DNA from: Duganella sp. OV510
GTDB taxonomy: Bacteria; Pseudomonadota; Gammaproteobacteria; Burkholderiales; Burkholderiaceae_D
Direction of reading: 5' to 3'
Assembly: GCF_900100205.1 (NCBI RefSeq)
Contig: NZ_FNEQ01000011.1
Location: forward strand, 205,321 to 269,320
DNA length: 64,000 bases
Shown piece after piece: positions 49,778 through 58,855 of the stretch; positions within the stretch are counted from its first letter, which is position 1; each line of letters starts with the position of its first letter. Both the position numbers and the translations under genes were made by a program. Below the pieces are notes generated by a model, which was not told the DNA's origin, ran no database searches, and saw nothing but the letters and a program-made list of their open reading frames with translations.

Positions 49778-50998
49778 ATGTACAAATTATTCTTGCCGCT
49801 ATGGTTAGCGGCCTGGCCTGCGTGCGCGCTGGCCGTTGTTGAGCCGTCCGTACCATTGACGCTGCCCGCAGCGCTGGCGCTGGCGGATCGTTCCCATCCC
49901 GAGCTGGCGGCAGCGCGGCATGACTTGTTGGCGGAGGATGGCGTGGTGCAGCAGGCTGGCTTACTGCCCAATCCTTCGCTGTCGCTGGAGCGCGTCGATA
50001 CGCGGCGCGATACGCGCGAGACCACGATTCAATTGAGTCAGCCGCTGGAGCTGGGCGGCAAGCGCGCGGCGCGCGTGCAGGCGGCGCAGCGCGGTCGTGA
50101 GGGTGTGGCGGCCCTGCTGGCGCAGCGTCGCGCCGAGGTGCGCGCGGAAACTGCGGCTGCGTGGTTTGCGGTGCTGGCGGCGCAGGAGCAGTTGCGGCTT
50201 GCGCAGCAGGCATCCGAGCTGGCGCTGCGGGCGGCCACGGCGACCGGGCGGCGCGTGGTGGCGGGCAAAGTGTCGCCGGTCGAGGAGACACGGGCGCAGG
50301 TGGCGGCTTCCACGGTGAAGCTGGAGTTAATCCGTGCGCATAGTTCGCTGGTGACGGCGCGTGCGAAGCTGGCGTCGTTGTGGGGCAATCCGTCGCCGCG
50401 CTTTGATGCGGTGGCGGGCGAGATTGCCGCTTTGCCGGAGCTCGCCCCGCTGGCGGAGCAGCGTGCCTTGCTGGCGCAGGCGCCGGCCATGCAGGTGGCG
50501 CGCGCGGAGCTGGAGCATCGGCAAGCGCTGGCGAAGGTGGAGTTGTCACGCCGGACGCCGGATGTAGCGCTGAATATCGGCAGCAAGCGCTCGGAGGAGC
50601 TGGGACGCACGCAGGCAGTGTTTGGCGTTTCGGTGCCGCTGCCGCTGTTTGACCGCAACCAGGGCGCTGTGCTGGCGACGGCACGGCAGGTCGACAAGGC
50701 GCGCGATGGGCTGACGGCGGCGGCATCGCGTCTGGAGGCGGATCTGGTGGCCGCGCGCGAAGAGTATGCGTCGGCGCGGGCGCAGGCGATGGCGTTGCAA
50801 AGCGAGATTCTGCCGGGCGCGCAAAGCGCCTACGAGGCGGCCAGCACCGGCTTCGAATACGGCAAGTTCGGCTTCCTGGATGTGCTGGATGCGCAGCGGA
50901 CCTTGTTGCAGGCACAGTCGCACTACCTCACAACGCTGGCCGATGCGCACCGCGCGCAGGCCGCCATCTCCCGCATACTCGGAGCAGAACATGAATAA
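49778..50998 (+). CDS. czcC: TolC-family outer membrane factor CzcC
   Basis: A 406-residue outer-membrane efflux protein (signal peptide about 1-19). The two OEP repeats of TolC proteins are visible (LPAALALADRSHPELAAARHD at the first, LVAAREEYASARAQAMALQ at the second), and the family end block EYGKFGFLDVLDAQRTLLQ is intact. It forms the exit duct of the tripartite CzcCBA pump. Ribosome binding site GGAG upstream. It overlaps czcB by eight bases. Confidence 0.93.
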   Translation: MYKLFLPLWLAAWPACALAVVEPSVPLTLPAALALADRSHPELAAARHDLLAEDGVVQQAGLLPNPSLSLERVDTRRDTRETTIQLSQPLELGGKRAARVQAAQRGREGVAALLAQRRAEVRAETAAAWFAVLAAQEQLRLAQQASELALRAATATGRRVVAGKVSPVEETRAQVAASTVKLELIRAHSSLVTARAKLASLWGNPSPRFDAVAGEIAALPELAPLAEQRALLAQAPAMQVARAELEHRQALAKVELSRRTPDVALNIGSKRSEELGRTQAVFGVSVPLPLFDRNQGAVLATARQVDKARDGLTAAASRLEADLVAAREEYASARAQAMALQSEILPGAQSAYEAASTGFEYGKFGFLDVLDAQRTLLQAQSHYLTTLADAHRAQAAISRILGAEHE

Positions 50999-52334
50999 GC
51001 AGCAGAAAATCACCATCGCCGTCATGGCGATCATCGCGCTGCTGCTGGCAGCATTGATCCTCAAGCCGCGCAGCGACGGCCATAGCGAGGACGGCCACAC
51101 GCACGGCGACGGCACCGGCCACACCGCCGATGCCAGCACCGGGCAAGCCGCCGAGTCCAGAGCCGCCCGCGCCGCCGAGAGCAGCGCCGGACAGGCCGCT
51201 GGCAGCAAAGCCCCCGGAGCGGCCGGCGAGGGCGGTAGCGCGAACGTGGCCGATGCCGGCGTTGGACATCCTGGTTCGGGAAGCAGCGCACGTGCAGCGG
51301 TGCTGGAAGCCATCGTGTTGAGCGAGGCGCAGGTCAAAGCTGCCGGCATTACGCTGGCGAAGGCTGGGCCGGCGGACATCAGCACCATTCTTACGCTGCC
51401 GGGCGAAATCCGCTTTAATGAGGACCGCACCGCCCACGTCGTGCCCAAGCTGGCCGGCGTGGTGGTGGCTGTACACGCGGAGCTGGGCGAAACCGTCAAG
51501 CGTGGGCAACTGTTGGCGGTGCTGGCCAGCAGCGCGCTGTCCGAACAGCGTAGCGAACTGCTGTCGGCGCAGAGAAGGCTGGCGCTAGCCAGCACCACGC
51601 TGGAGCGCGAACGCAAACTGTGGCAAGACAAAATCTCTGCCGAACAGGATTACCTGCAAGCGAAACAGACGATGAACGAAGCCGAAATCGCCGTGCAAAA
51701 CGCCCGGCAGAAACTCAGCGTACTAGGTACCGGCGCCGCAGCCGGCACGCAACTGAACCAGCTGGAACTGCGCGCGCCGTTCGACGGCGTGGTGATGGAA
51801 AAGCACCTGGCGCTTGGCGAAGCAATCAAGGAAGACGCCAACGTCTTCACCATTTCCGACCTGTCCACCGTGCTGGCCGACTTCGCCGTGCCGCCGCAAG
51901 ACCTGAACCGCGTGCGCGTCGGCGAAACCGTGATCGTGCGCGCCTCGGCATTTGCAGCGCAGACCAGGGGCAAGATTACTTATGTCGGCTCGCTGCTGGG
52001 GGAACAGACCCGCACCGCCAACGCCCGCGTGGCATTGGCGAATCCCGAGCGCGCCTGGCGTCCCGGCCTGTTCGTCAACGTCGACGTGCAATCGGGTCTG
52101 AGCGCCGCCGCTGTTACCGTGGCAGCCGACGCGGTGCAAACGGTCGACGGCCAGTCCGCCGTGTTCGTGCGCAACGCCACGGGCTTCGCTGTGCAGCCAG
52201 TCACGCTGGGCCGCAGCGATGGCAAGCTGACCGAAATCCTGCAAGGCCTGCCGGCCGGCGCCACCTACGCCGCCGCCAACAGCTTCGTGCTGAAGGCAGA
52301 GCTGGGCAAGGGTAGTGCCGAGCATGCGCATTGA
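50991..52334 (+). CDS. czcB: RND efflux periplasmic adaptor CzcB
   Basis: A 447-residue membrane fusion protein with one N-terminal membrane helix (about 8-25). A His/Asp-rich metal-binding segment (DGHSEDGHTHGDGTGH) and an Ala/Gly-rich linker come before the core. The core (about 120-440) has lipoyl/hairpin/beta-barrel parts: VVPKLAGVVVAVHAELGETV, LRAPFDGVVMEKHLALGE and RASAFAAQTRGKITYVG. The start at 50991 overlaps the czcC stop. The His segment fits a metal-sensing or metal-delivery role. Confidence 0.93.
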   Translation: MNKQQKITIAVMAIIALLLAALILKPRSDGHSEDGHTHGDGTGHTADASTGQAAESRAARAAESSAGQAAGSKAPGAAGEGGSANVADAGVGHPGSGSSARAAVLEAIVLSEAQVKAAGITLAKAGPADISTILTLPGEIRFNEDRTAHVVPKLAGVVVAVHAELGETVKRGQLLAVLASSALSEQRSELLSAQRRLALASTTLERERKLWQDKISAEQDYLQAKQTMNEAEIAVQNARQKLSVLGTGAAAGTQLNQLELRAPFDGVVMEKHLALGEAIKEDANVFTISDLSTVLADFAVPPQDLNRVRVGETVIVRASAFAAQTRGKITYVGSLLGEQTRTANARVALANPERAWRPGLFVNVDVQSGLSAAAVTVAADAVQTVDGQSAVFVRNATGFAVQPVTLGRSDGKLTEILQGLPAGATYAAANSFVLKAELGKGSAEHAH

Positions 52335-52348
52335 TACGGGAGACAGCC

Positions 52349-55300
52349 ATGTTTGAACGTATCATCCGCTATGCCATCAACCAGCGCTGGCTGGTCCTGC
52401 TGATGGTCGCCGCGATGGCGGCCCTGGGCATCTACAGCTACAACAAGCTGCCGATCGACGCCGTGCCGGACATCACCAACGTGCAGGTGCAGATCAACAC
52501 ATCGGCGCCCGGCTATTCGCCGCTGGAGACCGAACAGCGCGTCACCTATCCGTTGGAGACCGTGCTGGCCGGCCTGCCGAAGCTGGAGCAAACGCGCTCG
52601 TTGTCACGTTACGGCCTGTCGCAGATCACGGTGGTGTTCAAGGACGGCACCGACATCTACTTTGCGCGACAGATGGTCAGCGAGCGTCTGCAAGAGGCGC
52701 GCAACCAGTTGCCGGCGGGCGTGACGCCGTCCATGGGGCCAATCTCCACCGGCCTTGGCGAAATCTACCTGTGGACCGTGGAAGCCAGGCCGGATGCCAA
52801 AAAAGCCGACGGCACGCCCTACACGCCGACCGACTTGCGAGAGATCCAGGACTGGATCGTCAAGCCGCAGCTGCGCAATGTACCTGGCGTCACAGAGATC
52901 AACTCCATCGGCGGCTACGCCAAGGAGTATCAGGTGGCGCCGCAACCGCAACGCCTGGCCTCCTATGGCCTGACGCTGCAAGACGTGGTGACGGCGCTGG
53001 ACCGCAACAACGGCAACGCCGGCGCCGGATACATCGAAAAGCGCGGCGAGCAGCTGCTGGTGCGTGCGCCGGGACAGGTGCGCTCGCTGGAAGATATCCG
53101 CAACGTCGTACTGCGTACCGCCGACGGCGTGCCGGTACGCGTGCGCGACGTCGCCGATGTCGATATCGGCCGCGAGCTGCGCACCGGCGCCGCCACCGAG
53201 AATGGCCGTGAAGTGGTGCTGGGCACCGTCTTCATGCTGATCGGGCAGAACAGCCGCGCCGTGTCGCAGGCGGTGGACAAGCAGATGGCCGTCATCAACC
53301 GCAGCCTGCCGCCAGGCGTGGTGGCGATCACGGTGTATGACCGCACGGTGCTGGTGGACAAGGCGATTAGCACGGTCAAGAAAAATCTGCTGGAAGGTGC
53401 GGTGCTGGTGATTGCGGTGCTGTTCATCTTCCTCGGCAACCTGCGCGCGGCGCTGATTACCGCGATGGTGATACCGCTGTCGATGCTGTTCACCTTCAGC
53501 GGCATGGTGGCATACAAGGTCAGCGCCAATCTGCTGTCGTTGGGCGCACTGGACTTCGGCATCATCGTCGATGGTGCGGTGGTCATCGTCGAAAGCTGCG
53601 TGCGTCGCCTGGCGCACGCACAGGCGACGCTGGGCCGGCCACTGACACGCGCTGAAAAATTCGAGGAAGTATTCGCTGCCGCGAAAGAGTCGCGCAGGCC
53701 GCTGCTGTTTGGTCAACTCATCATCATGGTGGTCTACCTGCCGATCTTCGCGCTGACTGGTGTGGAAGGCCGCATGTTCCATCCGATGGCGCTAACGGTG
53801 GTGATGGCGCTGGCCGGTGCGATGATATTGTCGATCACCTTCATTCCCGCCGCTGTGGCGCTATTCATCGGCGACAACGTGGTAGAGAAGGAGACGCACC
53901 GCATCAATGGCTGGTATGGCGCGCTGCTGGAACGCGCGCTGGCCAATACGCCGGTGGTGCTGAGCTTTGCCGGCATCACGGTGGCGCTGTCGCTGCTGCT
54001 GGCGACGCGTATGGGCAGCGAGTTCGTACCATCGCTGAACGAGGGCGACATCGCCATGCAAGCCTTGCGCATTCCCGGAACCAGCCTGACGCAATCGGTG
54101 GAAATGCAGAAGCAGATCGAACTGACGCTGATGCGCAAGTTCCCCGAGATCGAACGCGTGTTCGCGCGCACCGGCACGGCGGAAATCGCCTCCGATCCGA
54201 TGCCGCCGAATATCTCGGACGGCTACATCATGCTCAAGCCGGAGTCGCAATGGCCCAAGCCGAAGAAGACGCGCGCGCAACTGCTGGCGGGGATACAGCA
54301 AACGGTGGAACAACTGCCCGGCAACGCCTACGAGTTCTCGCAGCCGATCCAGCTGCGCTTCAATGAGCTGATATCGGGCGTGCGCAGCGACGTCGCCGTC
54401 AAGCTGTTTGGCGATGATGACGCGGTGCTCAACGCCACCGCCGCGCGCATCGCCGCCATGCTGGCCAAGGTGGATGGCGCCCAGGAAGTGAAAGTCGAGC
54501 AGACCAGCGGCCTGCCGGTGCTGACCGTCGATATCGACCGCGCCAAAACCGCACGCTATGGCCTCAACGTCATCGACGTGCAGGAGGTGGTGGCGACGGC
54601 GGTGGGCGGCAAGGAAGCGGGAACCATGTTCGAGGGCGACCGCCGCTTCGACATCGTGGTGCGGCTGCCGGAAGCGCTGCGCGGCGACCTGGAAGCGATG
54701 CGGCGCTTGCCGCTGCCCTTGCCGTTCCCGGCCGGCAGCAATAGCGCCGCTACGCATTTCATCCCGCTGGGCGAAGTGGCGACCTTCAATGTGGCGCCGG
54801 GACCGAACCAGATCAGCCGCGAGAACGGCAAGCGGCGCGTGGTCATCAGCGCCAATGTGCGCGGGCGCGATATTGGTTCGTTTGTCGACGAGGCGGAACG
54901 GCGGCTGCAAGAGGTGAACATCCCGGCCGGCTACTGGACTGCGTGGGGCGGCCAGTTCGAGCAGCTGCAATCGGCCACGCAGCGCTTGCAGATCGTGGTG
55001 CCGGCGGCACTGGCGCTGGTGATGCTGCTGCTGTTTGCCATGTTCGGCAATTTGAAGGACGGACTGCTGGTGTTCAGCGGCATTCCGTTCGCGCTGACCG
55101 GCGGGCTGGCTGCTCTGGCGATGCGCGGCATACCGCTGTCGATATCGGCGGCGGTGGGCTTTATCGCGCTGTCCGGCGTCGCCGTGCTGAATGGGCTGGT
55201 GCTGATTACCGCCATCCGCAAGCTGCGCGAGGAAGGGCGTAGCGTCGAGCAGGCGATACGCGAAGGCGCCTTGTCGCGCCTGCGGCCGGTGCTGATGACG

Positions 55301-55462
55301 GCACTGGTGGCGTCGCTGGGCTTCATCCCGATGGCCATCGCCACCGGCACCGGCGCCGAGGTACAGCGTCCGCTGGCCACGGTGGTCATCGGCGGCATCC
55401 TGTCGTCCACCGCGCTGACGCTGCTGGTGCTGCCTTTGCTCTATCGTCTGACCCGGCGTTAG
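52349..55462 (+). CDS. czcA: Heavy-metal efflux RND transporter CzcA
   Basis: A 1037-residue proton-driven inner-membrane pump. Twelve membrane helices are expected, and the N-terminal INQRWLVLLMVAAMAALGI and the TM4 region GALDFGIIVDGAVVIVES carry the DFGxxxDGA motif with the acidic residues of heavy-metal RND (HME) proteins. HME signature NVQVQINTSAPGYSPLETEQ-type periplasmic opening is present. It exports Co2+/Zn2+/Cd2+ class ions through CzcB and CzcC. GGGAGA precedes ATG 52349; an upstream TTG start is rejected. The exact metal set cannot be read from sequence alone. Confidence 0.95.
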   Translation: MFERIIRYAINQRWLVLLMVAAMAALGIYSYNKLPIDAVPDITNVQVQINTSAPGYSPLETEQRVTYPLETVLAGLPKLEQTRSLSRYGLSQITVVFKDGTDIYFARQMVSERLQEARNQLPAGVTPSMGPISTGLGEIYLWTVEARPDAKKADGTPYTPTDLREIQDWIVKPQLRNVPGVTEINSIGGYAKEYQVAPQPQRLASYGLTLQDVVTALDRNNGNAGAGYIEKRGEQLLVRAPGQVRSLEDIRNVVLRTADGVPVRVRDVADVDIGRELRTGAATENGREVVLGTVFMLIGQNSRAVSQAVDKQMAVINRSLPPGVVAITVYDRTVLVDKAISTVKKNLLEGAVLVIAVLFIFLGNLRAALITAMVIPLSMLFTFSGMVAYKVSANLLSLGALDFGIIVDGAVVIVESCVRRLAHAQATLGRPLTRAEKFEEVFAAAKESRRPLLFGQLIIMVVYLPIFALTGVEGRMFHPMALTVVMALAGAMILSITFIPAAVALFIGDNVVEKETHRINGWYGALLERALANTPVVLSFAGITVALSLLLATRMGSEFVPSLNEGDIAMQALRIPGTSLTQSVEMQKQIELTLMRKFPEIERVFARTGTAEIASDPMPPNISDGYIMLKPESQWPKPKKTRAQLLAGIQQTVEQLPGNAYEFSQPIQLRFNELISGVRSDVAVKLFGDDDAVLNATAARIAAMLAKVDGAQEVKVEQTSGLPVLTVDIDRAKTARYGLNVIDVQEVVATAVGGKEAGTMFEGDRRFDIVVRLPEALRGDLEAMRRLPLPLPFPAGSNSAATHFIPLGEVATFNVAPGPNQISRENGKRRVVISANVRGRDIGSFVDEAERRLQEVNIPAGYWTAWGGQFEQLQSATQRLQIVVPAALALVMLLLFAMFGNLKDGLLVFSGIPFALTGGLAALAMRGIPLSISAAVGFIALSGVAVLNGLVLITAIRKLREEGRSVEQAIREGALSRLRPVLMTALVASLGFIPMAIATGTGAEVQRPLATVVIGGILSSTALTLLVLPLLYRLTRR

Positions 55463-55508
55463 CAAATCTGTCATAAAATGCGGGTTTCGTTGCCTCAAAG
55501 AATTGCTG

Positions 55509-58118
55509 ATGAAATCCAAGTTGATGATTGCGGCCGTGGTGGCCGCGCTGGCCGCCGGCGGCGCTTATGTAGCGCTGCGCGGTAAGCCAGAGTCCGCGCC
55601 GGTGGCGACCAACACCGCCGCCGTGCCGGCCTTGCTGCCTGAGTTGCAGGCGCTGCTGGCCAACTACCGCAAGATCATCGTGCTGCTGGCCGATGAGAAG
55701 ACGCTGAACGACAGCGAGCGCAAGGCCGCCAACCAGGTCGGCCAGTCGCTGTTCCATGAGAACCTGGAGCGGCTGGCGCATCTGCAGCCGCTGCTGGTGC
55801 AGGCGCAGGCGCTGCCACCGGCCCAGCGCGACGCGGCCGATGATGCGCTGCTGTCGTATATCGAATCGGCGCCGGATTTGTACGACGCTGACCGCCTGGC
55901 TTTCCGCGAAGTGTTGCTGGCGCTGCAAAAGCTGGCGGCTGCGGACCAGACGCTGCCCGCCATCAAGCTGCACAAGCGCGTCAGCGAAGACCTGGCGGCG
56001 CTGGAGGACATCGAGAAGCAGTACGACAAGGAGATCAGCGACATCTTCTCGCGCTTTGAAGCGCGCGCCATCACGCCCAAGCGCGAAAAATGGGAAGACT
56101 ACGTCGCCCATCTGCGCAAGCTGTATAGCCGCGAGCAGATCATGAAAGATTACGGCGTCATCCTGCCGTATCCGGAGCCGCCGGCCGCCGCCGCGCCGGC
56201 CAAAGAAATCTTCGGCAACGCGCTGCCGCCGAAAACCGTGGTGCTGACCTTCGATGACGGTCCGCATGGCAGCTATACCGAAGAAATCGCCGCCATCCTC
56301 AAGCAATACAATGTGCCGGGCGTGTTCTTTGAGGTCGGCCAGAACGTCAGCCGCTACAAGGGCGAGAGCAAGCGCCTGATCGATGCCGGCCACACGGTCG
56401 GCAACCACAGCTACAGCCACGCGCTGCTGTCGAAGCAGACTGGCGACAAGCTGTATGGCGAAATCGCCAACGCCGACAACGCGCTGAAGGCGGCCGACGA
56501 GCGCCGCTCGCCGCTGTTCCGCTTCCCGTACGGCGCGCGCAATGCCGAGGGCATGGCAGTGCTGTCCAGGCTGGGCTTGCGTTCGGTGATGTGGAATGTG
56601 GACTCGATGGACTGGGCCGATCCGGTGCCAAGCTCGATCGCCAACCGCGTGCTGACCACGCTGAATAAAGAGCAGCGCGGCATCATCCTGTTCCACGACA
56701 TCCACGACCGCAGCGTCAAGGCGCTGCCGATGGTGCTGGACAAGCTGATCGCCGATGGCTACAGCTTCGCCGGCTGGGATGGCCAGGATTTCAAGGTTGC
56801 CAAGGGCGCGCCGCAGCCGGAGCCGGAAAAGATCGCTGTCAGCACCGGCTACGCCAACAGCTACGCGGTGGTGATCGGCATCAACGATTACCAGAAGTGG
56901 CCGAAGCTGCAATACGCGGTGCAGGACGCCAAGGCGATCCGCGAAACGCTGGTCGGCAAGTTCGGCTTCGATAACGAGCGCGTGTTCACGCTGACCAATG
57001 GCGAGGCGACCCGTAACAACATCCTGGCGGTGTTCCACGACAAGCTGGCCGAGGCCAGGCTGAAGAAGGATGACCGCATCTTTGTGTTCTTTGCCGGGCA
57101 TGGCGCCACGCGCCAGCTGTCGTCCGGTCGCAACCTGGGCTACATCATTCCGGCGGACTCCGATCCGCAGCAGGTCAGTGTCGACGCCATCCCGATGACC
57201 GATTTGCAAAACATTGCCGAAAGCCTCAACGCCAAGCACGTGTTCTTCGTCATGGACGCTTGCTACAGCGGCCTGGGCCTGACGCGCGGCGGCGGCAGCA
57301 ATGCCTTCCTGCGTGATAACGCGCGCCGCATCGGCCGGCAGATGCTGACCGCCGGCGGCGCCGACCAGATGGTGGCTGATGGCGGGCCGGGTGGGCACTC
57401 GGTGTTCACCTGGACCTTGCTGCAAGCGCTGAACGGCAAGGCCGACCTCAATGGCGACGGCCTGATTACCGCCACCGAGCTGGCTGCGTATGTGGCGCCG
57501 GCGGTGTCCAGTGTTTCGCAGCAGACGCCGGCATTCGGCAGCCTGCCGGGATCGGAGGGCGGCGAGTTCGTATTCCAGTTGCCGGTGGAGGCGGAGTTCC
57601 TCAGCGCGCAGTCGGCGCAGTTGCCGGCCGACGCTATCGCCCTCAACAGCAAGCTCGACAGCGGCCGCAGCCAGCAAGCCGAAGGCAACGCCGTGGTCAT
57701 CAAAAACCTGCAGGGCGGCGAACAAAAGATCGCCGCGCCGAAGCCGGTCGACGCCTCGGCGCGCCAGCTGGCGCAGCGCGCCAACGACAAGGGCTTGCAG
57801 CTCTACAAAGAGAAGCAATACGCGCAGGCCGAAGCGGCGTTCACCGAAGCGTTGAAGTACCGTCCCGATTTCGGGCTGGCGGCCAACAATCTTGGCTTCG
57901 TCTACTACAAGCAGGAAAAGTACGCCGAAGCGGCACGCTGGTTTGAGAATACCGTGCAGATCGACGCCTCGCGCGCGATCGCCTACCTGAACCTGGGCGA
58001 CGCCCGCATGAAGCTGGCCGACGCCGACAAGGCGCGCAAAGCCTACGCCAGCTTTATCGAGCTGGCCCCCAACCACCCCAGCGCCGCCTATGCCCGCGAG
58101 CAGCTGAAAAAGCTCTAA
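55509..58118 (+). CDS. NodB polysaccharide deacetylase - caspase (C14) - TPR fusion protein
   Basis: An 869-residue protein anchored or exported by an N-terminal helix (about residues 4-22). Order: helical region 40-230; NodB deacetylase 240-430 with VLTFDDGPHG (Asp249, Asp250), HSYSH (His300, His304) and FRFPYGARN; caspase-like peptidase 448-605 with VVIGINDY, His531 in FFAGHGA and Cys585 in VMDACYSG; an EF-hand-like DLNGDGLITATE at 646-657; linker; TPR units about 760-869. Each set of catalytic residues is complete, so a sugar-deacetylating and a protease activity may reside in one periplasmic chain. ATG 55509 is preferred over TTG 55503. Confidence 0.9.
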   Translation: MKSKLMIAAVVAALAAGGAYVALRGKPESAPVATNTAAVPALLPELQALLANYRKIIVLLADEKTLNDSERKAANQVGQSLFHENLERLAHLQPLLVQAQALPPAQRDAADDALLSYIESAPDLYDADRLAFREVLLALQKLAAADQTLPAIKLHKRVSEDLAALEDIEKQYDKEISDIFSRFEARAITPKREKWEDYVAHLRKLYSREQIMKDYGVILPYPEPPAAAAPAKEIFGNALPPKTVVLTFDDGPHGSYTEEIAAILKQYNVPGVFFEVGQNVSRYKGESKRLIDAGHTVGNHSYSHALLSKQTGDKLYGEIANADNALKAADERRSPLFRFPYGARNAEGMAVLSRLGLRSVMWNVDSMDWADPVPSSIANRVLTTLNKEQRGIILFHDIHDRSVKALPMVLDKLIADGYSFAGWDGQDFKVAKGAPQPEPEKIAVSTGYANSYAVVIGINDYQKWPKLQYAVQDAKAIRETLVGKFGFDNERVFTLTNGEATRNNILAVFHDKLAEARLKKDDRIFVFFAGHGATRQLSSGRNLGYIIPADSDPQQVSVDAIPMTDLQNIAESLNAKHVFFVMDACYSGLGLTRGGGSNAFLRDNARRIGRQMLTAGGADQMVADGGPGGHSVFTWTLLQALNGKADLNGDGLITATELAAYVAPAVSSVSQQTPAFGSLPGSEGGEFVFQLPVEAEFLSAQSAQLPADAIALNSKLDSGRSQQAEGNAVVIKNLQGGEQKIAAPKPVDASARQLAQRANDKGLQLYKEKQYAQAEAAFTEALKYRPDFGLAANNLGFVYYKQEKYAEAARWFENTVQIDASRAIAYLNLGDARMKLADADKARKAYASFIELAPNHPSAAYAREQLKKL

Positions 58119-58125
58119 CCCCAAA

Positions 58126-58185
58126 CCGGGGTCAGTTCTGCCAAATGTACATGAGCTCGTGTACGTTTGGCAGCACTGACCCCGG
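58126..58185. repeat. 60-bp palindromic repeat, diverged copy
   Basis: Same length and frame as the 38904 element, again centred on GAGCTC, with three differences. Two turn C-G pairs into U-G pairs in RNA and one is a true mismatch. It lies between the convergent fusion-protein gene and the DJ-1 gene, seven bases after the former's stop. Confidence 0.8.
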
Positions 58186-58190
58186 AGTCG

Positions 58191-58775
58191 CTAGTTGCGC
58201 CAGTCGTAGTCCATCTGGCGGGCGGTGCGTTCGGCGAGGGGGCGGCTGGCCAGACGTGCGACCAGGTGCAAGGACATGTCGATGCCGGCCGAGATGCCGG
58301 CTGATGTGACAATCCTGCCATTGTCGATCCAGCGGCGGTCGGGCCGCACCTGGACTTGCGGCCAACCGGCGCGTAGCGCTTCCAGGTCTTCCCAGTGCGT
58401 GGTCGCTTCCAGCCCGTCCAGCAGGCCGGCCTCGGCCAGCAGCAGGGCGCCGGTGCAGACCGAGGCGACCAGTTCACACTCGCGCGCCATGTTGGCCATC
58501 CAGTCCATCACCTCAGGGCGCGCCAGTTCGGCCGTCACCACGCCGCCCGGCACAATCAGCACGTCGACCGGGCCGATGTCGGCAAACGATGCTTCCGGGT
58601 GGACTTCCAGTCCGGCGCGGGCGCGCACCGGTGCGCGCGTGGCGGCGATCGTGCGAACCGCGAATGGCGCAACGCCACCCGCCACCCGCGACGCACATGT
58701 GAAAACTTCATACGGCCCGGCGAAGTCCAGCACTTCAACATTGTCGAATACATAAATACCTACGATGCGCGTCAT
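58191..58775 (-). CDS. DJ-1/PfpI family protein
   Basis: A 194-residue protein of the DJ-1/PfpI fold, of the ThiJ/isonitrile hydratase-like group. The nucleophile elbow is SVCTGALLLAEAGLLDG (Cys near residue 103), and the acid side YVFDNVEVLDFAGPYEVF has the Glu18-like residue. The start at 58775 follows AAGGAGG. It is divergent from a GlxA-type regulator whose sensor domain has the same fold, so the enzyme and the regulator may respond to related compounds. Confidence 0.85.
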   Translation of the reverse strand: MTRIVGIYVFDNVEVLDFAGPYEVFTCASRVAGGVAPFAVRTIAATRAPVRARAGLEVHPEASFADIGPVDVLIVPGGVVTAELARPEVMDWMANMARECELVASVCTGALLLAEAGLLDGLEATTHWEDLEALRAGWPQVQVRPDRRWIDNGRIVTSAGISAGIDMSLHLVARLASRPLAERTARQMDYDWRN

Positions 58776-58818
58776 GTCAGCCTCCTTGAATGATGACGTT
58801 ATCGTGCCACGCCGCCGG

Positions 58819-58855
58819 TTGACACAAACGACATGCATCGTTGAATATCTGCCAT
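58819..58855 (+). promoter_or_regulatory. Promoter of the GlxA-type regulator, leaderless, with palindrome in the spacer
   Basis: TTGACA (58819-58824), 17-base spacer, TGAATA (58842-58847). The predicted transcript start falls at or next to ATG 58856, and no ribosome binding site is seen. AACGA (58827-58831) and TCGTT (58838-58842) form an inverted repeat inside the spacer, a likely autoregulatory operator. Confidence 0.5.

Noticed and set aside
55386..58124. 912-codon minus-strand frame over the deacetylase-caspase gene
   Set aside because: The plus strand encodes complete catalytic motifs; the minus frame is Arg/Gly/Leu-rich low-complexity shadow.
38904..58185. Palindromes considered as insertion sequence ends or attachment sites
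   Set aside because: No transposase, target duplications or integrase genes are near; each is a self-contained palindrome at a gene end.
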